A DNA stretch of 64,000 bases from JBBIOU01 sp037443205 (GCA_037443205.1 JBBIOU010000001.1:195175-259174); one strand, 5' to 3'. Shown: positions 18,301 through 27,450, counted from the first letter of the stretch. Numbers and translations are program-made. Notes: generated from the sequence alone by a model not told the origin.

Positions 18301-18440
18301 TTTATTTGCCATTATTATTTAGTAATGCCATACAACAAGAATATGATGCCAACGGCTATAAATTTGGATACAGAATACGTTTTACGTTTCATATAGATAA
18401 TTTAAATCCATTTAAATTTTTAAAAACAATAGCTCATTAA
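15327..18440 (+). CDS. M1 family metallopeptidase with C-terminal barrel-like region
   Basis: A zinc peptidase of 1037 residues when started at the ATG at 15327, where a signal peptide begins (FLISTLFTILSSRVCA). An upstream in-frame TTG would only add 15 residues. The zinc site is HEVGHNW with His380, Glu381 and His384, plus Glu403 in WMDEGINSFNE. The GAMEN-like loop reads SAGGGMEYPNV. From about residue 650 the chain changes to alternating polar and aromatic strands (SVFYSPVIGYNNYDGLMAGLV; YKFGYRIRFTFHI near the end), as in outer-membrane barrels. Peptidase activity is well supported. Membrane insertion of the tail is an inference from strand patterning. lpxH follows after 2 nt. Confidence 0.88.
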   Translation: MSKYIFLISTLFTILSSRVCAQKNKANYFQQEVNYTIHITLDDNAHFLRGFESIQYINNSSEQLAYIYFHLWPNAYKNNNTALAKQLLENKDLDFYYADASERGYIDSLQFLVNNDTVKWEYDSVHIDICKIWLNKLLNPGDTIIITTPFRVKIPSGKFSRLGHIGQSYQITQWYPKPAVYDNTGWHPIPYLNQGEFYSEFGSFDVSITLPENYVVAATGDFHPDSHKEEKWLENLAKENKYKLQENKFYFEEKAANNDFPPSSAKFKTIRYKQNKVHDFAWFADKRFNVLKDEYRFEKSGRIVTLWAMFTNQQAKYWQYATQYLNDAIHYYSLWNGEYPYNQVTAVDGTISAGGGMEYPNVTIIGEVNSDFSLEAVIVHEVGHNWFYGILGTNERTHPWMDEGINSFNEMRYIKTKYPKLSLGQTFLPKNPGLSAFTGLDKFKQQAQYYFSYMLNASRGFDQPINLSADEYTATNYGAIVYSKTALAFDYLKAYLGEKTFDKCMQTYYNTWKFKHPQPHDLKNIFQQVSGKDLRWFFDDYLKSNDVIDYKIKRKKRVDRRSSKTYMWMKYEESLVVKNKTDYIMPFCIQGIRADTVAAEVWYQGFKGKKTVNFPNGPYEYFKIDFREEIPEVNRQNNMLRDSGSVFKTTEKLRFKFLGAPTHPHRTSVFYSPVIGYNNYDGLMAGLVVYNNVFPQKNFEWRVMPMYGFRSSMPAGSAYFNWNINTRKSSWLNNIYISLPLRSYSTSLFSLGEINIKENFIKAAPEVTLRLRKKNARDVHNHFFMARSVFIAENSFAINSGNTELSYRDTLIFNIYNELKYSYYNTKTLTPYTFNFIVQQHVDFLRLSAEYTISKIYNSKGNKIWGRAFAGVFAYNNTYSSRYNWRMDGQSGYHDYTYDAVFISRNDRDALFGNQFIDNHGAMKAPTANGQSNSWLIAINLKADLPIPIIKPFIDIGMSSTTLNKNFIDRNKLPCLYSIGLYYPIIKNVADVYLPLLFSNAIQQEYDANGYKFGYRIRFTFHIDNLNPFKFLKTIAH

Positions 18441-18442
18441 AA

Positions 18443-19192
18443 ATGCAAGCCGATAAAAAAATATATTTTATATCTGATTTTCATTTGGGAGTACCTACTT
18501 ACGAAAAAAGCCGTGAACGAGAAAAACTTATTTGTAAATGGTTGGATGAAATAAAAAATGATGCTGCAGAAATATACCTTGTAGGTGATTTATTTGATTT
18601 TTGGTTTGAATATAAATACGTAGTACCGAAAGGCTATATCAGATTACTCGGAAAAATAGCAGAACTATCAGATAGCGGTATAATCATTAATATATTTACC
18701 GGTAATCACGATATGTGGATGTATGATTATTTACCACAAGAACTCGGTGTAAATTTATTTTATTCGCCTGTTACAAAAATATACCATGGCAAATCATTTT
18801 ATATTGGTCATGGAGATGGCTTAGGCCCCGGAGATAAAGGCTATAAGTTTATTAAAAAAATATTCAGAAATAAATTTTGTCAGTGGTTGTTTGCAAGGCT
18901 GCATCCTAACTTTGGAATTGCTTTGGCTAACTATTTTTCGCGCACCAGCCGTAATAAAACCAAACACGAAAATATTTATTTAGGTGATGATAAAGAATTT
19001 TTGGTGCAATTTTGTAAGGATGAACTTAAAAAACAGCACTACGATTATTTTATTTTTGGGCACAGACATCTTCCAATTGAAAAACAAATACAAAATTCAA
19101 TTTACATCAATTTAGGCGATTGGCTGGAGTATTATACTTATGCAGTTTTTGACGGGAATAAGCTGGAACTAAAAAAATACAATGCTGTATAA
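18443..19192 (+). CDS. lpxH: UDP-2,3-diacylglucosamine diphosphatase
   Basis: Peripheral cytoplasmic enzyme of lipid A synthesis that hydrolyses UDP-2,3-diacylglucosamine to lipid X and UMP. The 249-residue calcineurin-type phosphoesterase shows all metal motifs in order: ISDFHLG, VGDLFDFWFEY, TGNHDMWM, GHGDGLGPGD and FGHRHLP. The GHGDGLGPGDKGYKFIKK segment fits LpxH better than generic phosphoesterases. The ATG lies 2 nt after the stop of the M1 peptidase gene, so they are probably cotranscribed. Confidence 0.9.
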   Translation: MQADKKIYFISDFHLGVPTYEKSREREKLICKWLDEIKNDAAEIYLVGDLFDFWFEYKYVVPKGYIRLLGKIAELSDSGIIINIFTGNHDMWMYDYLPQELGVNLFYSPVTKIYHGKSFYIGHGDGLGPGDKGYKFIKKIFRNKFCQWLFARLHPNFGIALANYFSRTSRNKTKHENIYLGDDKEFLVQFCKDELKKQHYDYFIFGHRHLPIEKQIQNSIYINLGDWLEYYTYAVFDGNKLELKKYNAV

Positions 19193-19393
19193 TTACTCAA
19201 GATCAATTTATTCATGAATTATTTGAACACAAATTACGCATTTAAAAATGCATAATCGATATCCTTCCGATTTATCGAAAGGGAACAATCACTATATCGG
19301 GGTTAAACCCAACTAAATCAATAATACGACTCACGCCTCGCCACCTACTGATTAATTTAGGATAAAACCTAAAAATTCATTAGAGTTTATTCT

Positions 19394-19491
19394 GGGTAAC
19401 CGGGTGTTCTAAGATTTTGCAAGGAATTTCTTGTAATATTTTCCTATTTTTGGGTAAGAAATGCTAACAAAATCTAAAAAGGGTTAAGCCC
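19394..19491 (-). repeat. Palindromic intergenic repeat, copy 1 (family I)
   Basis: About 98 bases whose reverse complement aligns along its length with 34659-34757. The core is an imperfect inverted repeat: AGATTTTGCAAGGAATTTCT near 19411 pairs with AAGAAATGCTAACAAAATCT near 19457, around a 25-nt AT-rich centre. Outer blocks of GGGTTAA type also match between copies. There is no coding potential. It looks like a REP or small MITE-type element. Its neighbours are lpxH and tRNA-His. Confidence 0.7.
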
Positions 19492-19575
19492 AATGTCACC
19501 CACATAATCAAGCGCTTTTATCATACCCTGATTTTTAGAGGTATAATGACCTATTCAGCTTTAGATTTTTATACT

Positions 19576-19609
19576 TTTGTTGTACAGAATTTTTTTTGTT
19601 TTACCTTTG
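19576..19609 (+). promoter_or_regulatory. Putative promoter of tRNA-His
   Basis: TTTG at 19576-19579 and an exact TAnnTTTG match, TACCTTTG, at 19602-19609, 22 bases apart. The tRNA starts 11 bases after the -7 element, a plausible distance for a short leader. Confidence 0.5.
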
Positions 19610-19620
19610 CAACTGTAAAC

Positions 19621-19695
19621 GGTGGTCATAGCTCAGCTGGTTAGAGCATCAGATTGTGGTTCTGAGGGTCGTGGGTTCGAATCCCATTGTCCACC
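19621..19695 (+). tRNA. tRNA-His (GTG)
   Basis: A full cloverleaf can be traced. The extra 5' G (G-1) faces C73, as is usual for tRNA-His. The D arm is GCTCAGCTGGTTAGAGC, and the anticodon stem-loop is TCAGA-TTGTGGT-TCTGA with anticodon GTG at 19656-19658. The T arm is GTGGG-TTCGAAT-CCCAT. The acceptor stem GTGGTCA/TGTCCAC has a T-T mismatch at pair 5:68. CCA follows directly (19696-19698), so it may be encoded. Confidence 0.96.
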
Positions 19696-19703
19696 CCAAA
19701 AAC

Positions 19704-19738
19704 AATAAAGCCCTGCAATATTCTTGCACGGCTTTATT
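19704..19738. terminator. Hairpin terminator between tRNA-His and the subtilase gene
   Basis: AATAAAGCC-C-TGCA (19704-19717) pairs with TGCA-C-GGCTTTATT (19725-19738) around a short loop, with one C-C mismatch. The A- and T-rich stem ends give a U-tract in both directions, so it can serve the tRNA and the convergent subtilase gene. Confidence 0.65.
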
Positions 19739-19767
19739 TATTATAATTTTAACAAGCCGGGAGGAGG

Positions 19768-22700
19768 TTATCTTACAAATTTATAAGTGTAAATATGCTC
19801 TCCATCGCTGATATTAAGATAATATAAGCCACAAGCAAAACCGGTAATATCAATATATCCTGTTTGTTGATTGGCAACTATTTCACGTTTGGTATATATG
19901 GTCTGTCCTAATGCATTATGAATGTTTATATCCAATCTTTTAGCCAAAACAAAATTGTATATAATGTTTAATTGCCCTGCAGCATTTACAAACGAATGTA
20001 TACTATTTTCGCCAAAATTTTCTGAAATACTCATGCAATTTTGAACGGTAATTGTAATGGTAGTATCATCATTTTGCGAACAGTTATTTTGAACAGTTAG
20101 CGTAACATTGTAAGTTCCTGCACTGGCAAATGTTACTTGTGGGTCCGGACTGTTTGATGTAGCAGGCGTTGCACCGTTAATTACCCAACTATACGAAGTA
20201 GCATTATCAGATATTGCACCATTGAGATTAACTGTTTGACCTTCGCAAATTAAAGTTGGCGAATAAATAAATTCAGCTAAAGGTGGTGTATTTTGAACAA
20301 CAACTGTTATAGGTACAGTACGCTGGCAACCACCCGCAGATGTACCGGTAACAGAATAGGTTATTGTATTGGCAGGTGCAGCTATGGGGTTAGCTATGGT
20401 TGTAGAACTCAAACCTGTGGGCGGAGACCATGTGTAGCTTACAGAATTTCCTGTAGCGTTGAGTTGCGATGTTCCTGAAGGGCAAATAGTATCGGGTGTA
20501 GCCGTTACGGAAATATTCGGCAGAGGATTTACAGTGATGGTTACCGAATCAATTTTATATCCGCTGCACGCGCCACCTATTATTTGCAAATAAGCTTTGT
20601 AAGTACCGGGGGTATTATAAAATACAGTTTGTTGAACATTGTTAGAGTTAAATGGTGTTCCTCCAAAAAAAGTCCATAACAAGGTATCTTGTGCTGTAGA
20701 ACCGGTAGCATCAAAGTTAACCGAGTTGCCTTGACAAATTGTGGTGGCACTTGTGGTAAATTGCAGTACAGTAGGTTGATCGGTTACAATAGCATTGATA
20801 TAATGCGATAATTCTATGCCCCAGGCAGAAGTACTATTGTAATTATACCATTGATTATTACTTTGCTGTTCCCATGCATTGCCGGGGGTCATTTGTCCTG
20901 CTTGATTGGTAACTATTGCCAAAGTATCGGTTGACCATGTAAGGTTAGAAATATCTACTCCCACAAATATTTCTTTTGATGCCGGTAATGTTACCGGATT
21001 AGGGAAATTAAAGAACATAAATCCGTCATTATCGGCCATAATTTGTCCCATGGTAACAGTAACACTGGCACCGGTTAAGATGGCTCCCGGGGTGCCACCG
21101 GTTCCATTTCTTACAAATATCTGTACAGTTTTATTCGGGTTATTAGAATATCGCTTGCCAAACCACACGCTACAACCTGTTATGTAATTGTATGGCGAAG
21201 CATTAAAATAATTTGCTTTAGCCTTGTCGGCATAAATGTTAGTTCCGGCAACATAACCACTGCTAGCCGGATTAATACTGTAAAGCGTAGGTGTATATAT
21301 GGGTGCATAAGGCTTATCACCAAGTGTATCGCATCCGGTATTTGGCAAAACGGTAATGTATGCTGTTTTTAATTCAGTATCTGAACCGTTAGAATTTGTA
21401 GCAACTAAGGTAACATTGTATGTTCCGGGGGTATTGTAGGTTATGGCAGGCGGATTAGCTGCCGTAGAAGTTCCGGGAGTACCACCGGCAAAAGTCCACG
21501 AATAGGATGTGGGATTGTAGGTAGATAAGTTTGTAAATGTAACATTTTGTCCTGCTATAATTGTTGTTTGATTAGCAATAAAATCGGCTACAGGAGGCAA
21601 AGATAAAGTTGCTGCTGCACAATTAACTGCTGCCTGAGCATTGATTCTGCCCGAGCCTAATTGTCCGTTATAGGAAGGATTTTGTGCATTGATATTGTCG
21701 GCTGTATTTAACAAACAATTGCGCACATCTACTTTGGTCATACCCGGGTTTACTGACCATATTAAGCCTGCTAAACCTGCTGCCATGGGAGATGCCATAG
21801 AGGTTCCTGATTTATAACCGTAACTGCTTCCAACAGTTGTGCTGTAAATACTGCTTCCGGGAGCTGATACTTGTATCCATGTGCCGTAATTAGAAAAACT
21901 TGATTTAGCATCACTATTTGAAGTGGATGCTACTGCCACCACATTAGTATATGCAGCAGGATAAAACTGTGTATTTACATTATCGTTGCCTGCTGCTGCT
22001 ATCAGTAAACAATTTTTAGTGTTGTATGCCCAGTTAACTATATTTTGCGCTGATGTAGAATTACCTTGCCCTCCCCATGACATATTAATAACTTTTGCAC
22101 CCGAATTAGCTGCATATACAATTCCCGAATATCCGTCTGTTACTACTGATGCACTATTGGTAGATTTTACAGCCATGATTTTTATGCTATACCCTATCGA
22201 GGCTACTCCGATATTGTTATTACTGCGGGCACCGGCAATTCCGGCCACGTGTGTTCCATGATCATAACTGCTGTTTGGCGGATTAGGGTTATTGTCATTA
22301 TCGGCCACATCCCAACCGTTTACATCATCTATATATCCATTGCCATCATCATCAATGCCGTTGTTGGCTATTTCTCCGGTATTTATCCATATATTTGGTT
22401 GTAAATCGGGATGATTAATTTGGACTGCATCATCAACAATAGCAACCACAATGGCCGGATTGCCGGTTGTAGTATTCCATGCATTGGCTGCGTTTATTTT
22501 AAACAAACCCCACTGTGTAGATGAATTATAACTTGGATCGTTAGGAGTTAGACAAGGTTTCATCAGAGGTACTTTTTCTGCATATTCTATGGCATTGAGC
22601 GCTTTTAACTGTTCTATTATTTGATCTACCTGATGTATATTGCTAAAATGTAACTCAAATAAATTTGATAAATTTTTATCCTCTTTAACCATCCAAAATG

Positions 22701-22941
22701 GTCTTTTAAGTTTTGTAATCTGATTGGTTGATACTATCCCTTTGAGGTATGAAATAGCTTTGTAATCTATATTCATATAATCTACTTTACCTTCTTTGGT
22801 GAGTGATTGTTCTATAGGAATATTATTTTTTACCTTAAACCATATACGGCCATCTATATAATGTTCGTATACAGTTTGTGCATTAATGCTTATTGAAGCA
22901 AATATTGCAGCAATAAATAAGAGGAAGTAATTTTTTTTCAT
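19768..22941 (-). CDS. S8 family serine peptidase with PKD domains and T9SS sorting domain
   Basis: Secreted subtilisin-like protease, 1057 residues. It has a signal peptide (FLLFIAAIFASISINA), a propeptide-like segment to about residue 130, and the peptidase domain with Asp170 (VAIVDDAVQINHPDL), His228 (DHGTHVAG) and Ser381 (GTSMASPMAAGLAG). PKD-like modules follow (FTNLSTYNPTSYSWTFAGG and two more), with an intervening beta domain. A Por-type C-terminal sorting domain ends the protein (QTGYIDITGFACGLYYLNIS). It is therefore a T9SS cargo protein displayed on or released from the outer membrane. The gene faces tRNA-His and stands alone. Confidence 0.94.
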   Translation of the reverse strand: MKKNYFLLFIAAIFASISINAQTVYEHYIDGRIWFKVKNNIPIEQSLTKEGKVDYMNIDYKAISYLKGIVSTNQITKLKRPFWMVKEDKNLSNLFELHFSNIHQVDQIIEQLKALNAIEYAEKVPLMKPCLTPNDPSYNSSTQWGLFKINAANAWNTTTGNPAIVVAIVDDAVQINHPDLQPNIWINTGEIANNGIDDDGNGYIDDVNGWDVADNDNNPNPPNSSYDHGTHVAGIAGARSNNNIGVASIGYSIKIMAVKSTNSASVVTDGYSGIVYAANSGAKVINMSWGGQGNSTSAQNIVNWAYNTKNCLLIAAAGNDNVNTQFYPAAYTNVVAVASTSNSDAKSSFSNYGTWIQVSAPGSSIYSTTVGSSYGYKSGTSMASPMAAGLAGLIWSVNPGMTKVDVRNCLLNTADNINAQNPSYNGQLGSGRINAQAAVNCAAATLSLPPVADFIANQTTIIAGQNVTFTNLSTYNPTSYSWTFAGGTPGTSTAANPPAITYNTPGTYNVTLVATNSNGSDTELKTAYITVLPNTGCDTLGDKPYAPIYTPTLYSINPASSGYVAGTNIYADKAKANYFNASPYNYITGCSVWFGKRYSNNPNKTVQIFVRNGTGGTPGAILTGASVTVTMGQIMADNDGFMFFNFPNPVTLPASKEIFVGVDISNLTWSTDTLAIVTNQAGQMTPGNAWEQQSNNQWYNYNSTSAWGIELSHYINAIVTDQPTVLQFTTSATTICQGNSVNFDATGSTAQDTLLWTFFGGTPFNSNNVQQTVFYNTPGTYKAYLQIIGGACSGYKIDSVTITVNPLPNISVTATPDTICPSGTSQLNATGNSVSYTWSPPTGLSSTTIANPIAAPANTITYSVTGTSAGGCQRTVPITVVVQNTPPLAEFIYSPTLICEGQTVNLNGAISDNATSYSWVINGATPATSNSPDPQVTFASAGTYNVTLTVQNNCSQNDDTTITITVQNCMSISENFGENSIHSFVNAAGQLNIIYNFVLAKRLDINIHNALGQTIYTKREIVANQQTGYIDITGFACGLYYLNISDGEHIYTYKFVR

Positions 22942-23255
22942 GGCATTATGAAGTTATGGTTTAGTGTCCGAAAGATAATAATTTAACGATACACTGTATT
23001 ACCCGTATCATAATTATTTTGTGTTTTTATGTAAATATCGGATAAATCTCTCACAAATCTACGGGAAACATAAGTTACATATATTGTGAGTATGCAATAT
23101 AAGTCGAAAACTCAAAATCATTACATTTCATCTTTATTTGATGTATAAATTTCAAGTTTAAATTTTAACAGAACAAAGATTGTATTGTTATTTTATAACC
23201 GGAAAATTGCGGTTTGTATCCATAAATATTTTACTTTCAAATCAAAATATAATTT
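22942..23255. other. Divergent intergenic region
   Basis: 314 AT-rich bases between two divergent genes (subtilase and M15 peptidase). It must hold both promoters. A partial -7 match (TATCTTTC on the minus strand, near 22975) is the only motif seen. There is no ORF, repeat or structured RNA that I can support. Confidence 0.35.
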
Positions 23256-23954
23256 ATGAACGAAAATATTAGTAAACATATTACATACAAGGAAGCCGTT
23301 TTTAGTCAAACTGCCATTCGTAAAGGCATAAAAAACGAACCTAATAAAACCCAGCTTGCTGCCATGAAAAAAGTTGCAGAAAATATTTTTGAAAAGTTAA
23401 GAGCGCATTTTGGCAAACCAATCAGAATAAGTTCTTTTTATAGAAGTATAGAACTTAATAAGGCTATAGGCGGAAGCGCCACTTCGCAGCATTGTTTAGG
23501 CCAGGCCATAGATATACAAGCAATATCAGGCACGGGTATAACAAATAAAGACCTTTTTAATTACACTGTAAAATTTCTTGATTTTGATCAAATAATATGG
23601 GAATTCGGCAATGATGACGATCCGGAATGGGTGCATATTTCTTGGGTTGGAAATGGCAAAAACAGAAAAAAAATAACACGGGCCATACGCTCAGGTAATG
23701 CTGCCAAATATATAGATTTTGTTCCCGAAATATTATTAACACTTACTCATAACAAAAAATATAAAAAGGGTATTGTGAATGTTGATAAACTCAATTTCAG
23801 AAGTACTTGCGAAATCAACAAAAACAATATTATAAGCATATTAAATAAAAATAGTGTTGTTGATGTAGTATCAAAAACCGGAAGTTGGTATAAAATAATT
23901 TATAATCATAAACAAGGATTTGTAAATACCAGATATTTATCGCTGATTGAATAA
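23256..23954 (+). CDS. M15-type peptidase with C-terminal SH3-like domain
   Basis: A 232-residue peptidoglycan peptidase-like protein. Residues 1-150 form an M15A-type domain with SSFYRSIELNKAIGGSATSQH, then GQAIDIQ and the late zinc-site segment EWVHISWVG. These carry the expected His, Asp and His ligands. Residues about 165-232 look like a bacterial SH3 domain (VNVDKLNFRSTCEINKNNI ... GSWYKIIYNHKQGFVNTRYL). The same architecture occurs in phage endolysins and in bacterial wall hydrolases. No signal peptide is evident and no other phage gene is near. Cell-wall cleavage is an inference from the family. comEC follows after 11 nt. Confidence 0.8.
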   Translation: MNENISKHITYKEAVFSQTAIRKGIKNEPNKTQLAAMKKVAENIFEKLRAHFGKPIRISSFYRSIELNKAIGGSATSQHCLGQAIDIQAISGTGITNKDLFNYTVKFLDFDQIIWEFGNDDDPEWVHISWVGNGKNRKKITRAIRSGNAAKYIDFVPEILLTLTHNKKYKKGIVNVDKLNFRSTCEINKNNIISILNKNSVVDVVSKTGSWYKIIYNHKQGFVNTRYLSLIE

Positions 23955-23965
23955 TTTTTTATTAA

Positions 23966-26113
23966 ATGTTTGCTGACAAGCCATTTATAAAAATAATCTT
24001 ACCATTTATAACAGGCATATTATTTGCCATTTATTTTCCCGAATTAATTTCATTAAATCATTGTTTTGCAGCTTGCATCGTTTTTGTTTTATTTTTAATT
24101 GTTGATCATTTTTATTTTAAAACACATAAAATTTATAAATACCGTTATGTTATAGCCGGTATAATACACACAGGCATTATCTTTTTTGGTATGTTGCTTA
24201 CACTGTTTAATGCCCAAATATTAAATGCAACTGACGAAAAACTTTTTAAGCATAAAGACGGATTAGCCATTGCAGAGATTATAGAAACTCCTGAAATCAA
24301 AGAAAAAAGTGTAAAAATCATCATAAAACTTAAAGCTTTAAAAAAAAATGAAAGCGAATTAAAATTTAACGGTAAAGCGATATTATATTTAGAAAAAGAC
24401 AGCTTATCACTTTTACTGAAAAATGGTGATGAAATATTATTTACTCCTAATTTTAAAGAAATAGATGCTCCCAAAAATCCGGCTGAATTTAATTACAAAC
24501 AATACTTGTCTTATCATCATATTAAATATCAATCATACTTAAATTCAGGTAAATGGATCCGCACAAAAAGCAATCATAATCTAAAACGATATGCATCAGA
24601 TATAAGAAATTATTTACTTGAGAAGTTAAAAAATGTATTACCCGAAAAATCATCCTTTGCAGTTGCGTCAGCACTCTTACTGGGCTATAAAGATGAGTTA
24701 GATGCTCCCATACAAAATGCTTATTCCGGTAGTGGGGCTATGCATGTGCTTGCTGTATCGGGTTTACATGCGGGTTTTATCTATATGATTCTAAATACTG
24801 TGTTGTTTTTTCTGGAGCGCAATAAAAAAACCCGGTTTATTAAAACGTGCATAATCATAATCGGACTTTGGTGTTATGCATTTATTACAGGCTTATCTCC
24901 ATCTGTTTTAAGAGCAGCAACTATGTTTTCCTTTGTTGTAATTGGTAAAACCATAAACCGGCAAACAAATATTTACAACACACTGGCTGCATCGGGTTTT
25001 ATATTGTTATGTTTTAATCCTTATTTAATCATGGAGGTGGGATTTCAATTATCGTACCTGGCTGTAATCGGCATAGTGTTTTTCCAGAAAAAAATATACA
25101 ACCTATATTACATAAAAAATTATCCGGCAGATAAAATATGGGCCATCACTTCAGTATCTCTTGCTGCACAGCTTACTACTTTTCCATTAGGTTTGTTGTA
25201 TTTTCACCAATTTCCAAACTATTTTTTGTTTTCTAACTTAATAGTAATACCGTTAGCTATATTAATTTTAGGAATAGGAATTTTATTTTTTATTTTTTCT
25301 TCGGTTTCATTTTTATATACTTTGTTTGGACAAATCATTTCATGGTTGGTTTACATTTTAAATTGCTCGGTAATGTTTATTGAAAAATTACCTTATGCTA
25401 TTATAAAAGGGATTGATATAAGTGTTGCCGAATGTTGGTTGATATTTTTAATCATTTTGTTATCAGCGGCATTTATAGAATACAAAAAATATATTTACAT
25501 TTTTAGTTCGTTGCTATTTTGTTTAGTACTATGTATCTATAATTTAGCTGAAAAAGTCGAACAATATAACCAGAAGAAAGTTTTTATTTATCATATCAAT
25601 AAACTTACTGCCATAAATTTTATTGATGGCAGTGATAACATCCTGATTGCCGATAAGGAGTTAATAAACAACCCAGATAAAATGATGTTTCATATATACC
25701 ACAATTGGTATCGATCGGGCATAAATACAGTTAAATTTATTAATGTAAATTATCTGGATAAAAAAAGAGAATTGCATAATATGTATCGGATAAATAATGA
25801 CAAGCTATTTATCAAAGAAAATTATCTGCAGTTTTATAACCATACTTTTGTTATAATTAATAATCGTAAACAATTGTTTGACTCGCTAAAATACCGTTTA
25901 CCAGTTGATTATGTAATCATCACTAAAGACCCCGATATCACTCTAAATGATATAAATAGAAATTTCGAATACAAAGCAATTATTGCTGATGCTTCAAATT
26001 CAAATTTTAAAATAAATAATTGGTTAAATGAGTTAGCGGAAGTAAACAACAAATTTTATAATATTAAAGACAAAGGAGCATGGGTTTTAGATTTAAATAT
26101 ATCTATATATTAA
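23966..26113 (+). CDS. comEC: ComEC/Rec2-type competence channel protein without a visible MBL domain
   Basis: Integral membrane protein of 715 residues that in competent bacteria forms the inner-membrane channel for DNA uptake. The N-terminal membrane segments and OB-like periplasmic region (about residues 100-190) precede the competence domain with LPEKSSFAVASALLLGYKDEL and the typical SGAMHVLAVSGLHAGFIY. About eight further hydrophobic spans follow. The last 190 residues are soluble but lack the HxHxDH motif of the beta-lactamase-like nuclease domain found in longer ComEC proteins. Short forms without this domain are common in the phylum. DNA uptake is the family role and is not shown here. 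Confidence 0.88.
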   Translation: MFADKPFIKIILPFITGILFAIYFPELISLNHCFAACIVFVLFLIVDHFYFKTHKIYKYRYVIAGIIHTGIIFFGMLLTLFNAQILNATDEKLFKHKDGLAIAEIIETPEIKEKSVKIIIKLKALKKNESELKFNGKAILYLEKDSLSLLLKNGDEILFTPNFKEIDAPKNPAEFNYKQYLSYHHIKYQSYLNSGKWIRTKSNHNLKRYASDIRNYLLEKLKNVLPEKSSFAVASALLLGYKDELDAPIQNAYSGSGAMHVLAVSGLHAGFIYMILNTVLFFLERNKKTRFIKTCIIIIGLWCYAFITGLSPSVLRAATMFSFVVIGKTINRQTNIYNTLAASGFILLCFNPYLIMEVGFQLSYLAVIGIVFFQKKIYNLYYIKNYPADKIWAITSVSLAAQLTTFPLGLLYFHQFPNYFLFSNLIVIPLAILILGIGILFFIFSSVSFLYTLFGQIISWLVYILNCSVMFIEKLPYAIIKGIDISVAECWLIFLIILLSAAFIEYKKYIYIFSSLLFCLVLCIYNLAEKVEQYNQKKVFIYHINKLTAINFIDGSDNILIADKELINNPDKMMFHIYHNWYRSGINTVKFINVNYLDKKRELHNMYRINNDKLFIKENYLQFYNHTFVIINNRKQLFDSLKYRLPVDYVIITKDPDITLNDINRNFEYKAIIADASNSNFKINNWLNELAEVNNKFYNIKDKGAWVLDLNISIY

Positions 26114-26140
26114 AGTATTTCATGTTTGCTCAATTAAGAT

Positions 26141-27436
26141 TTAAAATAAATCTGTCAATTCCTCCAGTTTAATACCTCTCGAACCCTTGATTAATATCAA
26201 ACTATTATTTATTTTATTAGAGAATAAAAATTCTCTTGCTTGTTTTACATTGCTGAAAAATTTGTAATTATACATTTTATTAAAACTATAAAATATTTCG
26301 CCTATAAATATTCCGTTAATTTGCGTTTGTTGCATCAGTTCAATAATTTTTAAGTGTTCAGCAGGGGCTTCATCACCCAATTCAAGCATATCGCCTAATA
26401 TAAAAAATTTATTACTATGATTAATATTGATAAAATTATGAATAGCGTTTTGCATGCTGCTTGGATTTGCATTATAGGCATCCAGTATAAGTGTATTGCG
26501 CTTTGTTTTAAACAGTTGCGAACGATTATTATCCGGCACGTATTCTTCAATTGCTTCTTTAATTAAAATATCATCTACTTTAAAATATTTTCCGACAGCT
26601 ACTGCAGCCATGGCATTGTAAAAATTATACGCTCCGGTTAATCGGGTATTTACTTCTATTGCTGTTTGACGGTTTTGCTTAAAGTAGAACTGCATGGTAT
26701 TACTATTATTGTTTAATATATCACCCGAAACAAAGCTGTTTATATTTTTACCATAGGTAATTAAATTTAAGTTTCTGCTAAGCGCTTCCTTAACCAACAC
26801 ATCATCATCCATATTGATAAAAATATTTCTATATCCTTTTGCCATATAATCATACATCTCGCTTTTACCTTTTTTAACCCCTTCTATGCCTCCAAATCCT
26901 TCTAAATGCGCTTTACCAATGTTTGTTATTAATCCGTAATCGGGTTGTGCAATATCGCACAAAGCTGCAATCTCTTTTTGATGATTTGCACCCATTTCTA
27001 TTACCCCAAATTGGTGCGATTGATTTAATCTCAGTAAAGTTAATGGAACGCCAATGTGATTATTTAAATTTCCTTCTGTAGCCAACACGTTATATTTTTT
27101 ACTCAGCACAGCATAAATCAATTCTTTCGTAGTTGTTTTACCATTGCTTCCGGTAAGGGCAATAATTTTTGTATATTGCAGTTGCTTACGATGATAATTT
27201 GCCAGATTTTGCAGTTCTTTCAATACATCTTCAACCAATATAAATTTATCTCCTTTTTGATAGTTTGCCTCATCAATTACGGCATAACTGCAACCTGATT
27301 CTATTGCTTTTTCTGCAAACTCATTACCATTAAAATTTGCGCCTTTCAATGCAAAGAAAATTGCTTGGGGTTTGATTTTTCTTGTATCGGTACAAATTAC
27401 AGGGTTATTTAAATATAATGGATATATTTTACTCAT
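26141..27436 (-). CDS. murF: UDP-N-acetylmuramoyl-tripeptide--D-alanyl-D-alanine ligase
   Basis: Cytoplasmic ATP-dependent ligase that adds D-Ala-D-Ala to the UDP-MurNAc-tripeptide, the last soluble step of peptidoglycan precursor synthesis. The 431 residues are the usual length. Visible are the N-terminal substrate-binding DTRKIKPQAIFFALKGANFNG, the P-loop ALTGSNGKTTTKELI, the EMGANHQKEIAALC motif, and the C-terminal ILDAYNANPSSMQNAI that distinguishes MurF from other Mur ligases. It lies apart from the division-wall cluster where murF often sits, which is not unusual in this phylum. Confidence 0.95.
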   Translation of the reverse strand: MSKIYPLYLNNPVICTDTRKIKPQAIFFALKGANFNGNEFAEKAIESGCSYAVIDEANYQKGDKFILVEDVLKELQNLANYHRKQLQYTKIIALTGSNGKTTTKELIYAVLSKKYNVLATEGNLNNHIGVPLTLLRLNQSHQFGVIEMGANHQKEIAALCDIAQPDYGLITNIGKAHLEGFGGIEGVKKGKSEMYDYMAKGYRNIFINMDDDVLVKEALSRNLNLITYGKNINSFVSGDILNNNSNTMQFYFKQNRQTAIEVNTRLTGAYNFYNAMAAVAVGKYFKVDDILIKEAIEEYVPDNNRSQLFKTKRNTLILDAYNANPSSMQNAIHNFININHSNKFFILGDMLELGDEAPAEHLKIIELMQQTQINGIFIGEIFYSFNKMYNYKFFSNVKQAREFLFSNKINNSLILIKGSRGIKLEELTDLF

Positions 27437-27450
27437 GTATCAAAAATAAA

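Noticed and set aside
23256..23954. Prophage remnant around the M15 peptidase
   Set aside because: The domain layout is endolysin-like, but no other phage gene, integrase or attachment site is nearby.
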